Source: Trichobilharzia szidati (taxonomy: Eukaryota; Platyhelminthes; Trematoda; Strigeidida; Schistosomatidae). Taken from it: 64,000 nucleotides of DNA. This document shows, in pieces, positions 1-12,059 of the stretch; the stretch's first letter is position 1, and every line of letters begins with the position of its first letter. Made by a program: the position numbers and the translations under genes. The stretch spans positions 104,173,256 to 104,237,255 of the forward strand of contig OX235271.1 of the NCBI GenBank assembly GCA_944472155.2. Direction: 5' to 3'. Below the pieces are notes generated by a model that was not told where the DNA came from, made no database searches, and saw nothing but the letters and a program-made list of their open reading frames with translations.

Positions 1-170
1 CTTTTCATGACGCGTTGGTCAAGTTTCTGACCCATATAGAAGTGACTAACTGGCTTAATATTACTATTTGATATTCTAATCTTGTTCCTTATGCTAAGGA
101 GTGCAGAAGATTTTCATACTGATTTCACAGTGATGAAGGTCTGCCTTGCTTTTAACAGCCTGACAACATC
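1..170 (-). mobile_element. RTE-A LINE fragment, cut by window edge
   Basis: Antisense of the RT C-terminal region of RTE-A. It matches 6937-7085 almost base for base. No intact frame remains. The element continues beyond the window start. Confidence 0.8.
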
Positions 171-1135
171 CAATAACCGACATGAAATCATCTTCCAAAC
201 ACTATTGACCAATGAAATAAAAATTTTCAAACTTCCTAAGAGATTTATTCCATCCCATCGTGTCATTAAATACAGTCTTGAATGTCTAATCAGTTAATTT
301 TTTTACAAATTACAAATTGAAAATGTCCGAAATTCAGATTATACTTATTTGCACAATACGCATTCATATCTATTTTATTCACCTCTAGTGTCTATATAGG
401 GAAAGAAGTACATTTACATAAATTTTTCTTTAAAAAGTAGGGGAGAAAAATATGAACTGGATTGACTACCACACAGGAAATTTTATCATTAAGAAACTAC
501 CTTATAAACTAGATATATATCAGTGTTGCTTTACCATTTGGATAGATAAACTTTGTAGCTAAAAATAGTATCAGCATAGAGAATATATTTTTTTATTATT
601 TCCACTGAATTTCTATAAATAGTTTTATGTACTTAGTTTTATTTAGTAAATCAAGCGTAGGCTTCCATGTTATCCGCTTACAAACTATTTATGATCTAAT
701 CGACCATGTTAAAAGGTATTAAGCAATGAGAATAAATATAATAAAATAACAAAATTGTACATTGAAAAGTAATAATGTTATAAAAAGGCGTACTGGTTAA
801 ATATAAGTGCTTTATTCTTCTATTTCTATAAAATGTGTGGATTGTTAAACTTTTATGTAACATTTAGTTTAATATACATATTTTCAATGAAATTGTGTTA
901 TTTATAACCTGCAGGAAATTGCTTGTTTGTAACTTTTAAGGGATAGTGTGTTTGTGTTTCTGTTACAAGGATTTCTATTTTTATTTCATATAAGGATGAA
1001 TTTTAAATGGTATATTCTTTTAGTAAACTGTTATTCAAATATTTTGGTTGGAATATTGAAAAAATCTGCTAAATTTCAGGCTGATCTTAATATAATCCAA
1101 TGATGAGAGATTAGAATTCATTTTCTATATTACTT
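171..1135. other. no recognisable feature
   Basis: AT-rich DNA without a supported gene or repeat. Confidence 0.5.
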
Positions 1136-1337
1136 ATTATACTATTATTCCCTTGAATTCTGAATGGAACATACAGTTTTAGGAGTTCATCACTGTTGTG
1201 TGCGGTTTTTTTTAACAGACTGTACATTCCCTTCTCGTAAGATCTCCTTTAGGTCACTCTTAGACCTACACCAAACTCGTTGTTTCTCATTTGCACTCCA
1301 CACGAAGTTCTGGTGTGTAATGTTCCTTTCTGCGGGG
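1136..1337 (-). mobile_element. RTE-A 3' end relic
   Basis: Degenerate antisense copy of the RTE-A 3' end. It keeps the pattern of the tail (a TGGAACAT box at the left) and the GATCTCC...GTCAC...CCAC spacing seen at 22.3 kb. It abuts the PLE-A fragment at 1338. Confidence 0.5.
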
Positions 1338-2110
1338 TTTCAGGTGGCATTCAAACCTACAAACTCACTCAGAGACAAGCTCTGTAGGCTAAAAGACCCG
1401 GTGAACCCAATTAAACAAAATAATATAATTTACAAAATACCTTGTAATGACTGTGAGGTCAACTATATAGGTCAAACTAGTAGATCGGGGGTAATCAGAT
1501 TGTCGGAACAGAAGAATTTAGCTAAGGGAAGAATGGTTGACCCTGAAAAGATAAGTAATTTAGAAAAAAGCTCAGCAATTGCATTACATGCAATAACACA
1601 CAACCACACAATATGGTGGGAGAGGGTTAAGATTCTAAAAAGTAATACAGGCAGGTGAAGAGAGATTGATTACTGAATCCTGGTTCATTGAATCTACACC
1701 CAACACATGCAACAGAAATGACTCAATGCAAATACCAGAAATATGGAAGATATTATTACCACCAGTCAAATCAGAAGAGGATAATAAATAATCTCAAAAT
1801 TCTATTTCAATTCAAGCAAATCACAACATTCTAACAAATTACTTATTATAACTATAAGAACATTCGTCTTATTTCCCATCTAATTGTATTTGATCAATAA
1901 CACTCATATTATTATCTCTGAATGTACATTATCTCATATTGGTTTTTAATTCAAATATCTAGTCAATTCCATACATATATATAAATGAAGGAAAAAGTTG
2001 TGTGCGTAACTTGATATGATTATGAGCAATAATTTGTGCTTGAAACGTCATCAGTTAATATTACTGTGTAACACTGTGTGATTTATCAAAATAAAATCTT
2101 ATCCATAATG
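1338..2110 (+). mobile_element. PLE-A 3' half, GIY-YIG endonuclease remnant
   Basis: Penelope-like element, 5'-truncated. Conceptual translation from 1344 gives a GIY-YIG type region (IIYKIPCNDC then NYIGQTSR), the endonuclease that ends Penelope proteins. The frame is broken near 1656 and the C-terminus (ESWFIES, ending EEDNK) continues in another frame to about 1792. The non-coding 3' end runs to ATCCATAATGG at about 2108. A second copy at 10.5-11.35 kb is about 95% alike by eye. Confidence 0.8.
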
Positions 2111-2510
2111 GAGAAAAAGAACAACAGCTAATTGAGTACTGTAACAGAATAGTTGTTTGGAATATCCCTCATGAATAATCTTTTTATAGTACTGATACTT
2201 AATTCGATATTTCCTCTTTCTTCCTAGGCTATATGTTATTGTTCTAACGTTTGCATATTACTAATTGACTTAATCCTTATTATATGTCTCTATACTTGTG
2301 TAATCCCTAATTTGAACACTAATCTTTGAGGTTGTGTGATAATGTTGATAAGGTGTTGTTTTACAACTGGGATTTTTTTGAATGAAATCAGAGTTGGTTT
2401 TGAGGATTTTGACCTTGAATTGTCCACTGAAATTGTTTGGTACGCGATTCCAGCTGACAGAGTTTTGATTCCATCCTTCTGGGAATATTGTACCTGATTA
2501 GCAGGTGTTT
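2111..2510. other. no recognisable feature
   Basis: AT-rich spacer between PLE-A and an RTE-A fragment. Nothing supported. Confidence 0.5.
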
Positions 2511-2705
2511 CTTACGGTTGAGTTTTATTATTTTTATTGTTTCCCTGTGTTCCAAGTGGCGAATAGGGCTTCAACAGCACATCTCCACTTTGTCTTATTC
2601 TCTGTGATCCTCACTAGCTGGTCCCACAAGTGCCCATAATCTCTCATCTTCTCTTCACACGATCCCTTCTCTCCCGTGTCATCCTCGGACGCCCCAATCA
2701 TCATT
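2511..2705 (-). mobile_element. RTE-A 3' end fragment
   Basis: Antisense 3' terminal 190 bp of RTE-A, aligning with 22285-22460. 5'-truncated, as is usual for LINE copies. Confidence 0.7.
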
Positions 2706-4199
2706 TGCCATTAGGGATTATGGCTGATTTTTTCTTAAACTAATTTTGTCCTACAGTACTTGTTTTGCACTGGAGAATTCTCTGATCTGCATAGCTGTCT
2801 AACGGCATTGTTGAGGTAATTTTGAGTGTTTGGTATGTTATTATAATTAAAGAATAGCACAGATTTCATCACAAATAACTATCTTCCTGATGTCATCGGG
2901 GCATTTTAGAACTGTGCGTCACTCAAGGAAGTTTAGGTTATCTCTACAGTAGAACGCGGAGATTTTTTTCCTGCGTTCAGACTACAACACATCGGTTTCG
3001 GTCTCTACAAGTACTCCTTCTTTTTTCTTTTAATACAGTTTAGGCAGATATGAAAACGCTTGTAATAGTTATGAATGAAAAGTTATTCATCACATAAATG
3101 ATAACAAAATAAAACGAGAAAAGGAAGGAAAAATAGTCTGTAAGTGGGACTACGATAGTAGCTAAGTGGAAGTTAAGATGAAACAACTGAACGAAAATAG
3201 TGATAAACTCTTTGAAATCCTTTCAGTTTCTATCCTTCTTTTGGTAGGAATATATTTCCTGGGAAAATTAACCAGCTTCAATACAAAGAAAACATACTCA
3301 GAATATAGAATCTTGTATATAAACATTCAAACTCATAGAAATTCTGTATAATATGAAGATATTAACTGATACAGAAATAATCTCTCAGTATAATGCACTT
3401 AATAGGTGTGTTGAAGGCTTCAGTAACTAAACAGTCAATAAGATAATACTTCGAAAACATTAGGCACATCACTTTTACAAACCAGCTATAACTCTAGGGT
3501 ATTCTGCGTTAATCGGAGGATTTAGAAGTAATGAAGAAAGACCAAAGCCAATGTTAGGACCTCAGTACCTATTATATTGAACAAATAAATCATCCTATTG
3601 CATATAACATCTATGAAAGTTGTATGATGATGATGATGTGACCTTATTTTATGAATTGACTAGATGACTGGATCAAACTTCACCGTTCTATGTAACCCGT
3701 ATACAAACGAAAACACTTTACCTTGTATTATATAAACAATGAGAAACACAACCGGTAATCAAAAATCAATACAAAATTCAAAAATGACAAAACTATAAGA
3801 ATGGATTAGTCAAGAGGAAACAGCAAATTACATAACTTGGGGGAATATATCCTGTAGATATTTGTGAAAAATAATGTAAAGTTCACTTCCACGTAAAATA
3901 GCACTGAAGATGACTTCAAGAGTGACACAGAAAGCTCTGGTCAAAGGAATTCAACCCTGGAGAGCAATAAAACTACAAGAACAATTAAGTATTATTCATT
4001 TGAACAAAAACTAAATCGAATGAAATCAAAGTCATGTTAACATACAGATATCCTAGTTAATTTGATAAAGAACTGGACTGGTATCCAGCTTGTACATTTT
4101 TTGATGCAACCCATATTTTTATCATAGCCACATTTATGTCTAAAACAAATAAAGAAAAAGGGTAGGCATTTTCAGAATGTAAATTGATTATTGTGAAGA
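2706..4199. other. no recognisable feature
   Basis: AT-rich. A 61-residue ORF at 3166-3351 has no recognisable domain and is probably chance. A short TGA-type trinucleotide run lies near 3625. Confidence 0.5.
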
Positions 4200-4445
4200 C
4201 TAACCTGGGTTCGAACCTTGGTGGGAACATCACCACTCACTGCGGAATGCAGGTACATCCAGATGACGAGTCCCAGATAGGGCGAAATGCGCATCCTGGA
4301 TTCCACTGCTAGTCACCATCCACCTATTAACTTCTAATTACATGCCCAGACATCGTCGAAGCATCTGCACAAGAAGCCTACATGTCAACCTGAGACTGCG
4401 CACTTCGGTCCAATCAGTCGACGGAAAAATCTAAAATTGAATTAA
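4200..4445 (+). mobile_element. Smalpha-type hammerhead repeat
   Basis: Truncated at its 5' end inside the tRNA-like head; box B (GGGTTCGAACC) is at 4207-4217. The hammerhead follows, then the shared tail (CATCGTCGAAGCATC, ending in an A-rich AAATTGAATTAAAT). Matches the copies at 26.95, 14.0 and 61.1 kb. Smalpha is the tRNA-derived, ribozyme-bearing repeat known from schistosomes. Confidence 0.85.
4257..4301 (+). ncRNA. hammerhead ribozyme motif (Smalpha), C3A variant
   Basis: Stem I ATCCAG/CTGGAT pairs perfectly. The core is ATGACGA (canonical CUGANGA with C3 replaced by A). Stem II GTCC/GGGC carries one G-U pair, then GAAA, then the palindromic stem III ATGCGCAT. The predicted cleavage point is after C4295. 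The C3 change should impair activity. Confidence 0.75.
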
Positions 4446-4623
4446 ATAACCTTCATAATATAAGATTTTGATTTGAAATATTTTTTCCTATTGATGATAT
4501 AGTTATAAACATGACTTGTATTCGTATTTACATTTTCATTAGAAAACGTATTACAGACCGACTACCTTACGCAGTGTCAGTCATCTCAAATATGTCATCT
4601 GTAATACTAATATACATGTAACA

Positions 4624-4808
4624 TTCAAGTATTGGTTTGTAGGGATTTGATTGATTGGTTACAGGATTTCATCATGAGCTGACATCAGTTAGAGAACCAT
4701 TGGAAAACCTGCAGGGAGTACTGGACAGCTGTTTCGTCAGACTAGTTTGGGACTCTTCAGCACTACGCCCCCCCGAAGTTCGAACCCAGGAACTTCTGGT
4801 TACAAATG
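4624..4808 (-). mobile_element. SINE-C copy with hammerhead-like motif
   Basis: Tail at left, tRNA-like box B at right (antisense). The hammerhead at 4728-4766 on the - strand has an intact CTGAAGA core, GAAA and palindromic stem III (ACAGCTGT), with one stem I mismatch and a short stem II. Flanked by a 10-bp duplication, ACATGTAACA / ACATGCAACA (4614-4623, 4809-4818). The tRNA-like head is truncated. Confidence 0.75.
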
Positions 4809-5649
4809 ACATGCAACAAGTATCAAAATATTCCTCTCCATTCATGTTGAGAGCTTGGGAGTCTGGCTTGATAACACTGATATAAACGCCTATAAAATTA
4901 AGAATGATGATGCAACCAAAAAAATAAAAACCTCTGAAGGGGAACAGACTGTCAGCACTAAGAAATACTGACACTGTGTTTTAACTCAATAAATATTAAC
5001 GTATGTTAACTATTCCTCAGTTTCTCTCAACGAATCCCTGAGACTACAACTTAGTACCCTTCTTTTTTATCAAGCAATGTTCTCAATATATATACTTGAT
5101 TGGACATTGGAAATACTGCGTTAAAGTTTATACAAACCTGATATCCTTCAGGCAGCATGCTCAGTGATTTGTATCAGTCAAAGTGTCTAATTGTTTGTTG
5201 AAAAATGACATGTGATAATTTTAGTGTAAATATTTGTGAAACAGTCATTAATAGCAGTTAACATTTCTAATAAGACCTTCTTTGTAAACACATTGTGAAC
5301 ACAAAAGACAAAGAAAATGAAATGTGAAAGAAACCATTTATGTACTTTTAGGTAACATTAGGTCAACTGCAGCAAACATTAATTTATTTAATCATGAATT
5401 TTCTCAGAAATTATATTCTATCAATAGTGAGAGAATAAAAATTAGGCTTGTTTAAATATTGTGGCATATGATACTGGATACCAAAAATTTTCTTTAACAG
5501 AACTACTTGCTTGATTTGTTAGTGTTCATGCAAAAAGTAGATTGAATCTTTTAATTTTAGTAATTGAACTTATATGTGAACTTATTATATGTGAAGTACA
5601 GTTGTTATGATTAGTGTTGTTAAAAAATGCTTTATATTTTTATAGTAAA
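4809..5649. other. no recognisable feature
   Basis: AT-rich; ORFs here are short and featureless. Confidence 0.5.
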
Positions 5650-5825
5650 CTCAGTTCCAGGAACAAATCTTTCATACTCCAGGTTATGAGTCAGATCTAT
5701 TGTGTTCAAGGTGGTGATGCTATCCAGCTGTCTATGCTAAAGTAGGTGAGGCGGGATCTGAACGGGGGACGCACTGATGGGAAGTCGGGTGCTTCAGCCA
5801 ATGAACCACGTCTTCACCGTTGAAA
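5650..5825 (-). mobile_element. SINE-E (tRNA-like repeat)
   Basis: Related to 34543-34710 in PIM intron 2. Antisense reading gives a tRNA-like head near 5745-5820 followed by a CCTACTTTAG tail stretch. Box B is eroded. Confidence 0.5.
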
Positions 5826-6099
5826 AATACCCCGCAAGCAAATAACGGTGCTCTTCTACATCACTAAGTAAGAAGTAGAATCACTATGATTCATTGTGAA
5901 ATTTGTATAATGTTATTCTTCAGGAGAGCATAATGAGACGATCGTATTTACTACGGAGCCTTAATTAGTCTGTTGTGCAGAAAAATGATGATTTGATAAA
6001 TTGATTCTATAGACTTGCGTTAACTGGTTTAATCTCATGATTCTTGTAATATCAGTGACAGCGGAAACAAATCGAACATTTAGAAAAAACAACAGATTG

Positions 6100-6635
6100 A
6101 GCGAAGAAATATATTCCTTTTCAATTAGTTCCTCATCATCAGCTCTACACTAATATATAGTTTTTTACATCAAAATTTTTTTACCATTCAAGTGGTTATT
6201 TTAGGTAATCAGTTTTAGGTATAGGCGAGGGTGAAATCAAGAGGTTAAAGGTCATCAAAACAAATAACTAATAGATGTTAGGAACAAGATGCCTAAATAT
6301 TAAAAGAGGGGTGAAAATTAATTACGGAATTCAAGATAAGTTGATTCTTAGGCGTTGGCAACAAGTTATTACATAATCAAGAAATTTGTAAAATAGCAAT
6401 GATGACTAAGAAGAATAGGATGACTCAGAAGAGTTACGTAAATTACAAACAAGTTAATAGAATTAGCTAGAATTGTAAAAATTGTAAAATTAACAAAGTC
6501 AAAAGATAGTTACAAGGGGAGGGGAAAAATCGTTTTTAAAAACTTAATACATATTATGTAGTTGGCCGTGGCAAAGAAAGAGGCTGTACAAATTTCTTTT
6601 GAACACATAGATTTGGCTTGTTCAGATGAATTCTG
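6100..6635 (-). mobile_element. old PLE-B-like 3' relic
   Basis: The right end encodes, antisense, PNLCVQKKFVQPLSLP, matching the C-terminus of PLE-B (PDLCVQ...LSLPW at 51.97 and 59.23 kb). The left part resembles the PLE-B 3' untranslated region, including an AGAGGGGTGA block. Abuts RTE-A. Confidence 0.55.
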
Positions 6636-7545
6636 ATTGCCTCCTCGCACGATCTTCTCCATGTCACCCTCGGACCAATGCACAACCCATCGTTCCCCAT
6701 TTGGGTTCCACTCGGGCAATGGCCTGGCGCGCGATTTCATTCTATGGTCTCCTCAGTGTGTGCCTAATTCACCTCCATTTTCTCCCACATATTTGTTGAA
6801 CAATAGGTTCTTGACTGATTCTTTCCCAGAGTTTCTTGTTGCTAATTCTTTCTGGCTAGCCGGCTATCCCATCTTCAGTATGCAGCCATCGAAGGCAGTT
6901 GTTGATGAAAGTCTGCAACTGGCTGTTGGAAATGCTTTCCATGACTCGTTGGTCAAGTTTCTGACCCATATAGAAGAAGTGACTGACTGGCTTAATATTA
7001 CTATTTCAAATTCGAATCTTGTTCCTTATGCTGAGGAGTGCAGAAGATTTCCAAACTGTTTTCAGATTGATGGAGGTGTATCCTGCCTTTTCAAATCTGG
7101 CTGTCTTTGACACCTTCAACCGTGCCGACTGCGTGTGATTGAAACTCTGGTTCCTGGTGAGATAAGTGAAGGAAGTGACCTCTTTCAAATTTCTCTCACT
7201 GAGAGTGACTGGTACTGTTTGTTGTGGCTGTTGCTGTTGGTTGGTTGTCTTCATCAACTCCATCTTCTCTACGTTCACCTGAAGTCCTGTCTTTGCTGCC
7301 TGCTTCTTCTGCCAGTTTGTTGGTTTTCGCCTACAATTCTTCAAGTTTATGTGACATTAGACATAAATCGTCGGCTAAGTCCAGATCTTCTAGAGTCTTC
7401 TGATTGGTAGTCCAGAGTATTCCAGTCTCCTCGCTCCCCACAGTCTGACACATAATCCAGTCCACTACAATTAAGAATATCATCGGTGACAGTAGGCAGC
7501 CTTGTCTTAGTCCTGCATTCACTTCAAACGACCTCGATGAGTTTG
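6636..7545 (-). mobile_element. RTE-A LINE, 5'-truncated reverse transcriptase
   Basis: Antisense RT pieces: GLRQGCLLSPMIF (RT motif), DLADDLCLM in the position of the catalytic YADD, KTGLQVNVEK, a glutamine run, then a broken thumb region. Several frameshifts; a pseudogene. The extreme 3' tail is missing at the left. Confidence 0.8.
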
Positions 7546-8322
7546 GAATATAGTGATTATTATTATTAGATACTGCATTATGATATAAGTATTATATATA
7601 AGTATTGAAGAAGAAAGTAAAACTCTGACTACTACTACTACTACTACAGCATACGATACACTTTTGAATAAACGCGAAAAATACTAAGATTTTGAATGTG
7701 TACGTATGATGTCAACAAGATTAAAGTGATGCAGAAAGTAAAGGCAGTGGAACTTATGTCACCACACTGAAAGTACTGAATGTATTCCAGATCAGTCTTC
7801 ATCATATGTAGGCATAATTATATAAAAAGTAATTCTGTAGCAAAGAATAAAAATGAAATTCACAAAACATCATATACGTCATTAAGATACGTTTATATGT
7901 TGGCTTCCAAAAAGAAAATTTATCATTCTGGCATTCAAAAATCAACTCAAAATCTTACAGACGAGTATCCTATGTTAATTATATTTGATTAATAAGTAGT
8001 ACTGGAAGAGGAAAAGAGGACTGCTAGTGAAACAGATCTCATGACATCCCTTCTCATTAGATGGCATTCAGGAATCATTGTAAAACTGTATTCAACACTA
8101 TTTTTGGTGAATACAAACTGAATTCTTAAATAAATAAATAAATTTATTCATTAGTTTTTGAAACAATTTTCTGTGTAATTCATCAAATTTTATTTACCTC
8201 AGTTATCATTACAGACAAATTTTAGTGAAAGATACTCATCATTTTATCAATGCATGTGAATAATTAATTATGGACACCAATTTGATCATTGGGATAATGT
8301 AGAAACTTTAAATAGAGGAAAC
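7546..8322. other. no recognisable feature
   Basis: AT-rich, with a short ACT trinucleotide run near 7630-7646. ORF 7780-7992 looks like chance. Confidence 0.5.
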
Positions 8323-8334
8323 ACCAAAAATGCA

Positions 8335-9208
8335 CCATTATAGATAAGATTTTATTTTGATAAGTCACACAGTGTTACACAGTAATATTGACTGATAAGT
8401 TTGATTTTACCTTCTTTTGATTTTTCAGGGTTAATGCACATTGTGCTCGAACCTCTTCTGCTGTTGTCTTATCTATTGAACCTAGTGTTACTTCTATGTT
8501 AGGAATGACATCCTCTGGTTTTAATTTACTAAGTGTTACATTGAAATTTAGTCCTTTCTCAAGTACTTTTATCTCACTAGAGCTTAGTTGATCACCCATT
8601 TTGTTCTGTCAATAGAGGATGAAACGTTGACGTCAATTTCATTTATTGTGTTCTTTTCTTCCATTAGTTTGTTGAATTTTTTGATTTGTGTGGTTTTTGA
8701 TTTTCTTAATGCTGATTCTCTAGCTTTTTGGATGTTTCAACAACAATTACATAATCTTTGTCATTGACCATACCTTTGATTTTGTGTTTGAGTTTTTCAA
8801 TTTCATTTCGTGTATTATTTAGTTTCACAGTAATTCGATGTAGTTCTTCTCTTAGACATAATCTACTGACATGTTCGGCTGCTGATGTGATTTTTCTTGA
8901 TGTAATTGGAGTACGTATGCGTAAATATTTTGGAATTATATGATTTTTTAAACATCGACTGTTAAAAATCCGATGGTTTGTGAATCTTGCTTCTGTTTGA
9001 CAAAGTCGTGTGAGTTTGTTGATAAGCTTCCTAGTAGGAAGACCATAAGTATTATTGATATAAGTATAAAACTTGGGCACTGTGGTAGAGTATAACTCCA
9101 TTATAGATAAGATTTTATTTTGATAAGTCACACAGTGTTACACAGTAATATTAACTGATCAGTTAAAGGAGTTATACTCTACCACAGTGCCCAAGTTTTA
9201 TACTTATA
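8335..9208 (-). mobile_element. PLE-A N-terminal part between direct terminal repeats, TSD-bounded
   Basis: Flanked by an 11-12 bp duplication (ACCAAAAATGCA at 8323-8334 and 9208-9219), so this is a complete insertion event. Antisense frames 9131-8706 and 8599-8375 encode the Penelope N-terminal region (LSSSEIKVLEKGLNFNVT is typical); RT and GIY-YIG are absent. A ~60-bp repeat starting CCATTATAG occurs in direct orientation at 8335-8394 and 9098-9159 (period 763 bp), a pseudo-LTR. A 41-bp inverted repeat (9059-9099 with 9168-9208) surrounds the right copy. Confidence 0.8.
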
Positions 9209-9219
9209 CCAAAAATGCA

Positions 9220-9740
9220 GTCAAGGAAGTTTTAGAAGCCTGGTACTCAGACGAATAAGCAATTGACAAATATATTATTATAGACCAAATAACAAGTGAA
9301 TCACATTGAAACGGTAGAAAACGAAGACTTTGTTGAAGAATGTTTAATTTATGGAGATTGGTATCTCTATATAGCTAAATTATGTACACCCTATCTTCAA
9401 CGCAACATTTGCACAGATCTTCGTGTTTTGGTACTTCTGGTCTTCATATTGTGTTTCTTTGTCTTCCTTTCACATCTCCCATGTATCTCCACAACGCTGT
9501 ATCATTTGCCTTCTCTGACATAAAATCTATCTCCCAGCTATTAGATTTTTTATGCCGATAAACGTCTCTTTATATACTACTGATAAGTCTTATCAGTAGC
9601 ACTCTCCAAAACATGAAAAGAAAGTTCGAATTCCAAGTCAATGAAAAAAATATGATCAATAGAGACGTAAATTAACAACCAGTCACGACAATGATTGCCA
9701 GGAGTAACAATTACATCATTCATGGAGAATTTCAATGAGT
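9220..9740. other. no recognisable feature
   Basis: AT-rich; ORF 9296-9523 has no domain signal. Confidence 0.5.
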
Positions 9741-9756
9741 TCACTTTATACTAAAA

Positions 9757-9840
9757 CCTGCTCTGAAGCGATGTTATCTAGAGGGACGACAAAAGCTTCG
9801 CAATTAAATCAACCAGCTCAGAGAATACAACTAATTCAAT
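9757..9840 (+). repeat. repeat D, hammerhead-like core (degenerate)
   Basis: Shares CTGAAG, AAAAGCTTCGCAA and CCAGCTCAGAGAA with the copies at 20.6 kb (-) and 31.45 kb (+). The core here has extra bases and is probably dead. Confidence 0.45.
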
Positions 9841-10394
9841 ATAAACTCCTCACTGAAACCAAAATTACCCCCCTCCCCCCCCCCGAAAGTCATCCGAGTT
9901 TTATTTGTTTTTCTGTCTTGGAATAGTTAGCCAATATTTCAATGGAGTATGTAAAAAAAAGAATAAATGAATAAAATAAAAAGGTAGATAATAGACATGC
10001 ACTTTTTTTCTACCACATGCTTTATCTATCAAAAAACAATATTTAATGAGAGAGAACTGGTGAATGAATTATTCTATCCACTATCTTATTATATCACATG
10101 ATTTTGATAGAATACACATGCATGTATATCAAACTAATAGTAAAAATTTTACTTCCTCTAAGTTCCTAATATTTTCATTCATCTAAACCTTCGCATACTT
10201 TATTTTCTTCCAAATTTTATGATATTCATTATTTAAAAAATTACTGAATTAATATTTTCAACGTATTAGGGCCATCAGTTGTAACAGATGAGGATGTGAG
10301 GTATTCTGTTGAATTAAATCGCGATGAATATCATAAGTTTATTGTCATATATATTTAGATTTATTTTACACAGATTTTTTCTGATAAAAAGGAC
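9841..10394. other. no recognisable feature
   Basis: A short poly-C stretch lies at about 9870-9882, just inside the preceding AT-rich flank. Nothing else recognised. Confidence 0.5.
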
Positions 10395-10416
10395 ACTCAA
10401 GTGTTGGTTTGTAGGA

Positions 10417-11377
10417 CTCCATAATGGATAAGATTTTATTTCGATAAATCACACAGTGTTGTACAGTTATATCAACTGATGACGTTTCGAGCTCCTTATA
10501 TGGTAAAACATATAAGGAGGGGGCATCTGAGGCCCTACGTAGGATTTTCAATAAAGCTGGAATTAGGGTGGCATTCAAACCCACAAACTCACTCAGAGAC
10601 AAACTTTTTAGGTTGAAAGACCAGGTGGACCCAATTAAACAAAATAATATAATTTACAAAATACCTTGTAATGACTGTGAGGTCAACTATATAGGTCAAA
10701 CTAGTAGATCGGGATAGTCAGATTATCAGAACATAAGAATTTAGCTAAGGGAAGAATGGTTGACCCTGAAAAGATAAGTAATTTAGAAAAAAGCTCAGCA
10801 ATTGCATTACATGCAATAACACACAACCACACAATATGATGGGAGAGGGTTAAGATTCTAAAAAGTAATACAGGCAGGTGGAGAGAGATTGATTACTGAA
10901 TCCTGGTTCATTGAATCTACACCCAACACGTGCAACAGAAATGACTCAATGCAAATACCAGAAATATGTAAGATATTATTACCACCAGTCAAATCAGAAG
11001 AGGATAATAAATAATCTCAAAATTCTATTTCAATTCGAGCAAATCACAACCTCCTAACAAGTTACTTATTATGACTATAAAAACACTCGTCTTATTTCCC
11101 ACCTAATTGTAATGGATTAATAACACTCGTACTATTATTCCTGAATGTACATTATCTCATATTGAATTTTATTCCAATATCTAATCGATTCCACACATGT
11201 ATATAAATGAAGGAAAGAAGTTGTGTGCGTAACTTGATATGATTATGAGCAATAATTTGTGCTCGAAACGTCATCAGTTGATATAACTGTACAACACTGT
11301 GTGACTTATCGAAATAAAATCTTATCCATTATGGAGTTATACTCTACCACAGTGCCCAAGTTTTATACTTATATGAA
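10417..11377 (+). mobile_element. PLE-A insertion nested in a SINE-C tail, GIY-YIG region
   Basis: Bounded by a perfect 13-bp duplication TTGGTTTGTAGGA (10404-10416, 11378-11390), which is SINE-C tail sequence, so PLE-A landed in a SINE-C. The left end (10417-10495) is an inverted copy of the element's own 3' end; then coding from about 10516 (GASEALRRIFNKAGIRVAF, then IIYKIPCNDC and NYIGQTSR), a frameshift near 10713, the C-terminus, and the forward 3' end. An inverted 5' unit (TCTACCACAGTGCCC) closes it at the right. Confidence 0.85.
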
Positions 11378-11745
11378 TTGGTTTGTAGGAATTTGATTGG
11401 TTTCAGGATTTCATCATGAGCTGACATTGGTAGAGAACCATTGGAAAACCTGCAGGAAGTACTGGACAGCTGTTTCTTCCTAGTTTGCGACTCTTCAGCA
11501 GTGCGCACTCACCGGGTTTGAACCCAGGACCTTCTGGTTACAAGGCTAGCGACCTCGTACACCATTAAGCCACTGGGACCCAATTCAATGCCTCACGAAT
11601 TCTAACCTCTACCAATTTGAACCCCAGTGGGTGCGTACTGATGAAGAGTCGCAAACTAGGACGAAACAGCTGTCCAGTACTCCCTGCAGGTTTTCCAATG
11701 GTTCTCTAACCAATGTCAGCTCATGATGAAATTCCATAAAGGAGA
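11378..11745. mobile_element. SINE-C inverted pair
   Basis: A - strand copy (11378-11619, with its tail tip left of the PLE-A insertion at 10395-10416) is followed by a + strand copy lacking the tRNA head (11620-11745). The - copy has tRNA-like boxes and a hammerhead at 11459-11504 with an intact CTGAAGA core and GAAA, but a damaged stem II. 3' tails face outward. Confidence 0.8.
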
Positions 11746-11839
11746 CTGTCAACGAACTTGATTTCCTCGAGAAACCTAAAGTGAATAGATGGTAATTTTG
11801 ATGTAATTGTCCGTTTCGCATTATTTTGAATCAGCCATT

Positions 11840-12015
11840 TCAAGTTTGATTACGGATTGACACTATTTAGAGGACCATCGAATACGAGGAACTAGTAGAC
11901 AGCTATTTTATCCTATATTCGGACTCTTTAACAGTGCGCATACATGACTTAAGCCGCAGATAGAACCTAGGACCTCCAGGTTACGAGGTGACCCTGTTGA
12001 CCACTGGGACGGAAT
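11840..12015 (-). mobile_element. old SINE-C copy
   Basis: Diverged tail, hammerhead region and tRNA-like head (GTGACCC...CCACTGGGAC end), all antisense. Confidence 0.6.
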
Positions 12016-12059
12016 AGAATAGTCCATTATTTCTGACTTATGTTTATTTGTGATTTTTA

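Noticed and set aside
2020..2070. PLE-A 3' end as a hammerhead (stem GAGCA/TGCTC followed by GAAACGTC)
   Set aside because: The bases before the hairpin (GATTAT) do not form CUGANGA in either strand or register, in any copy.
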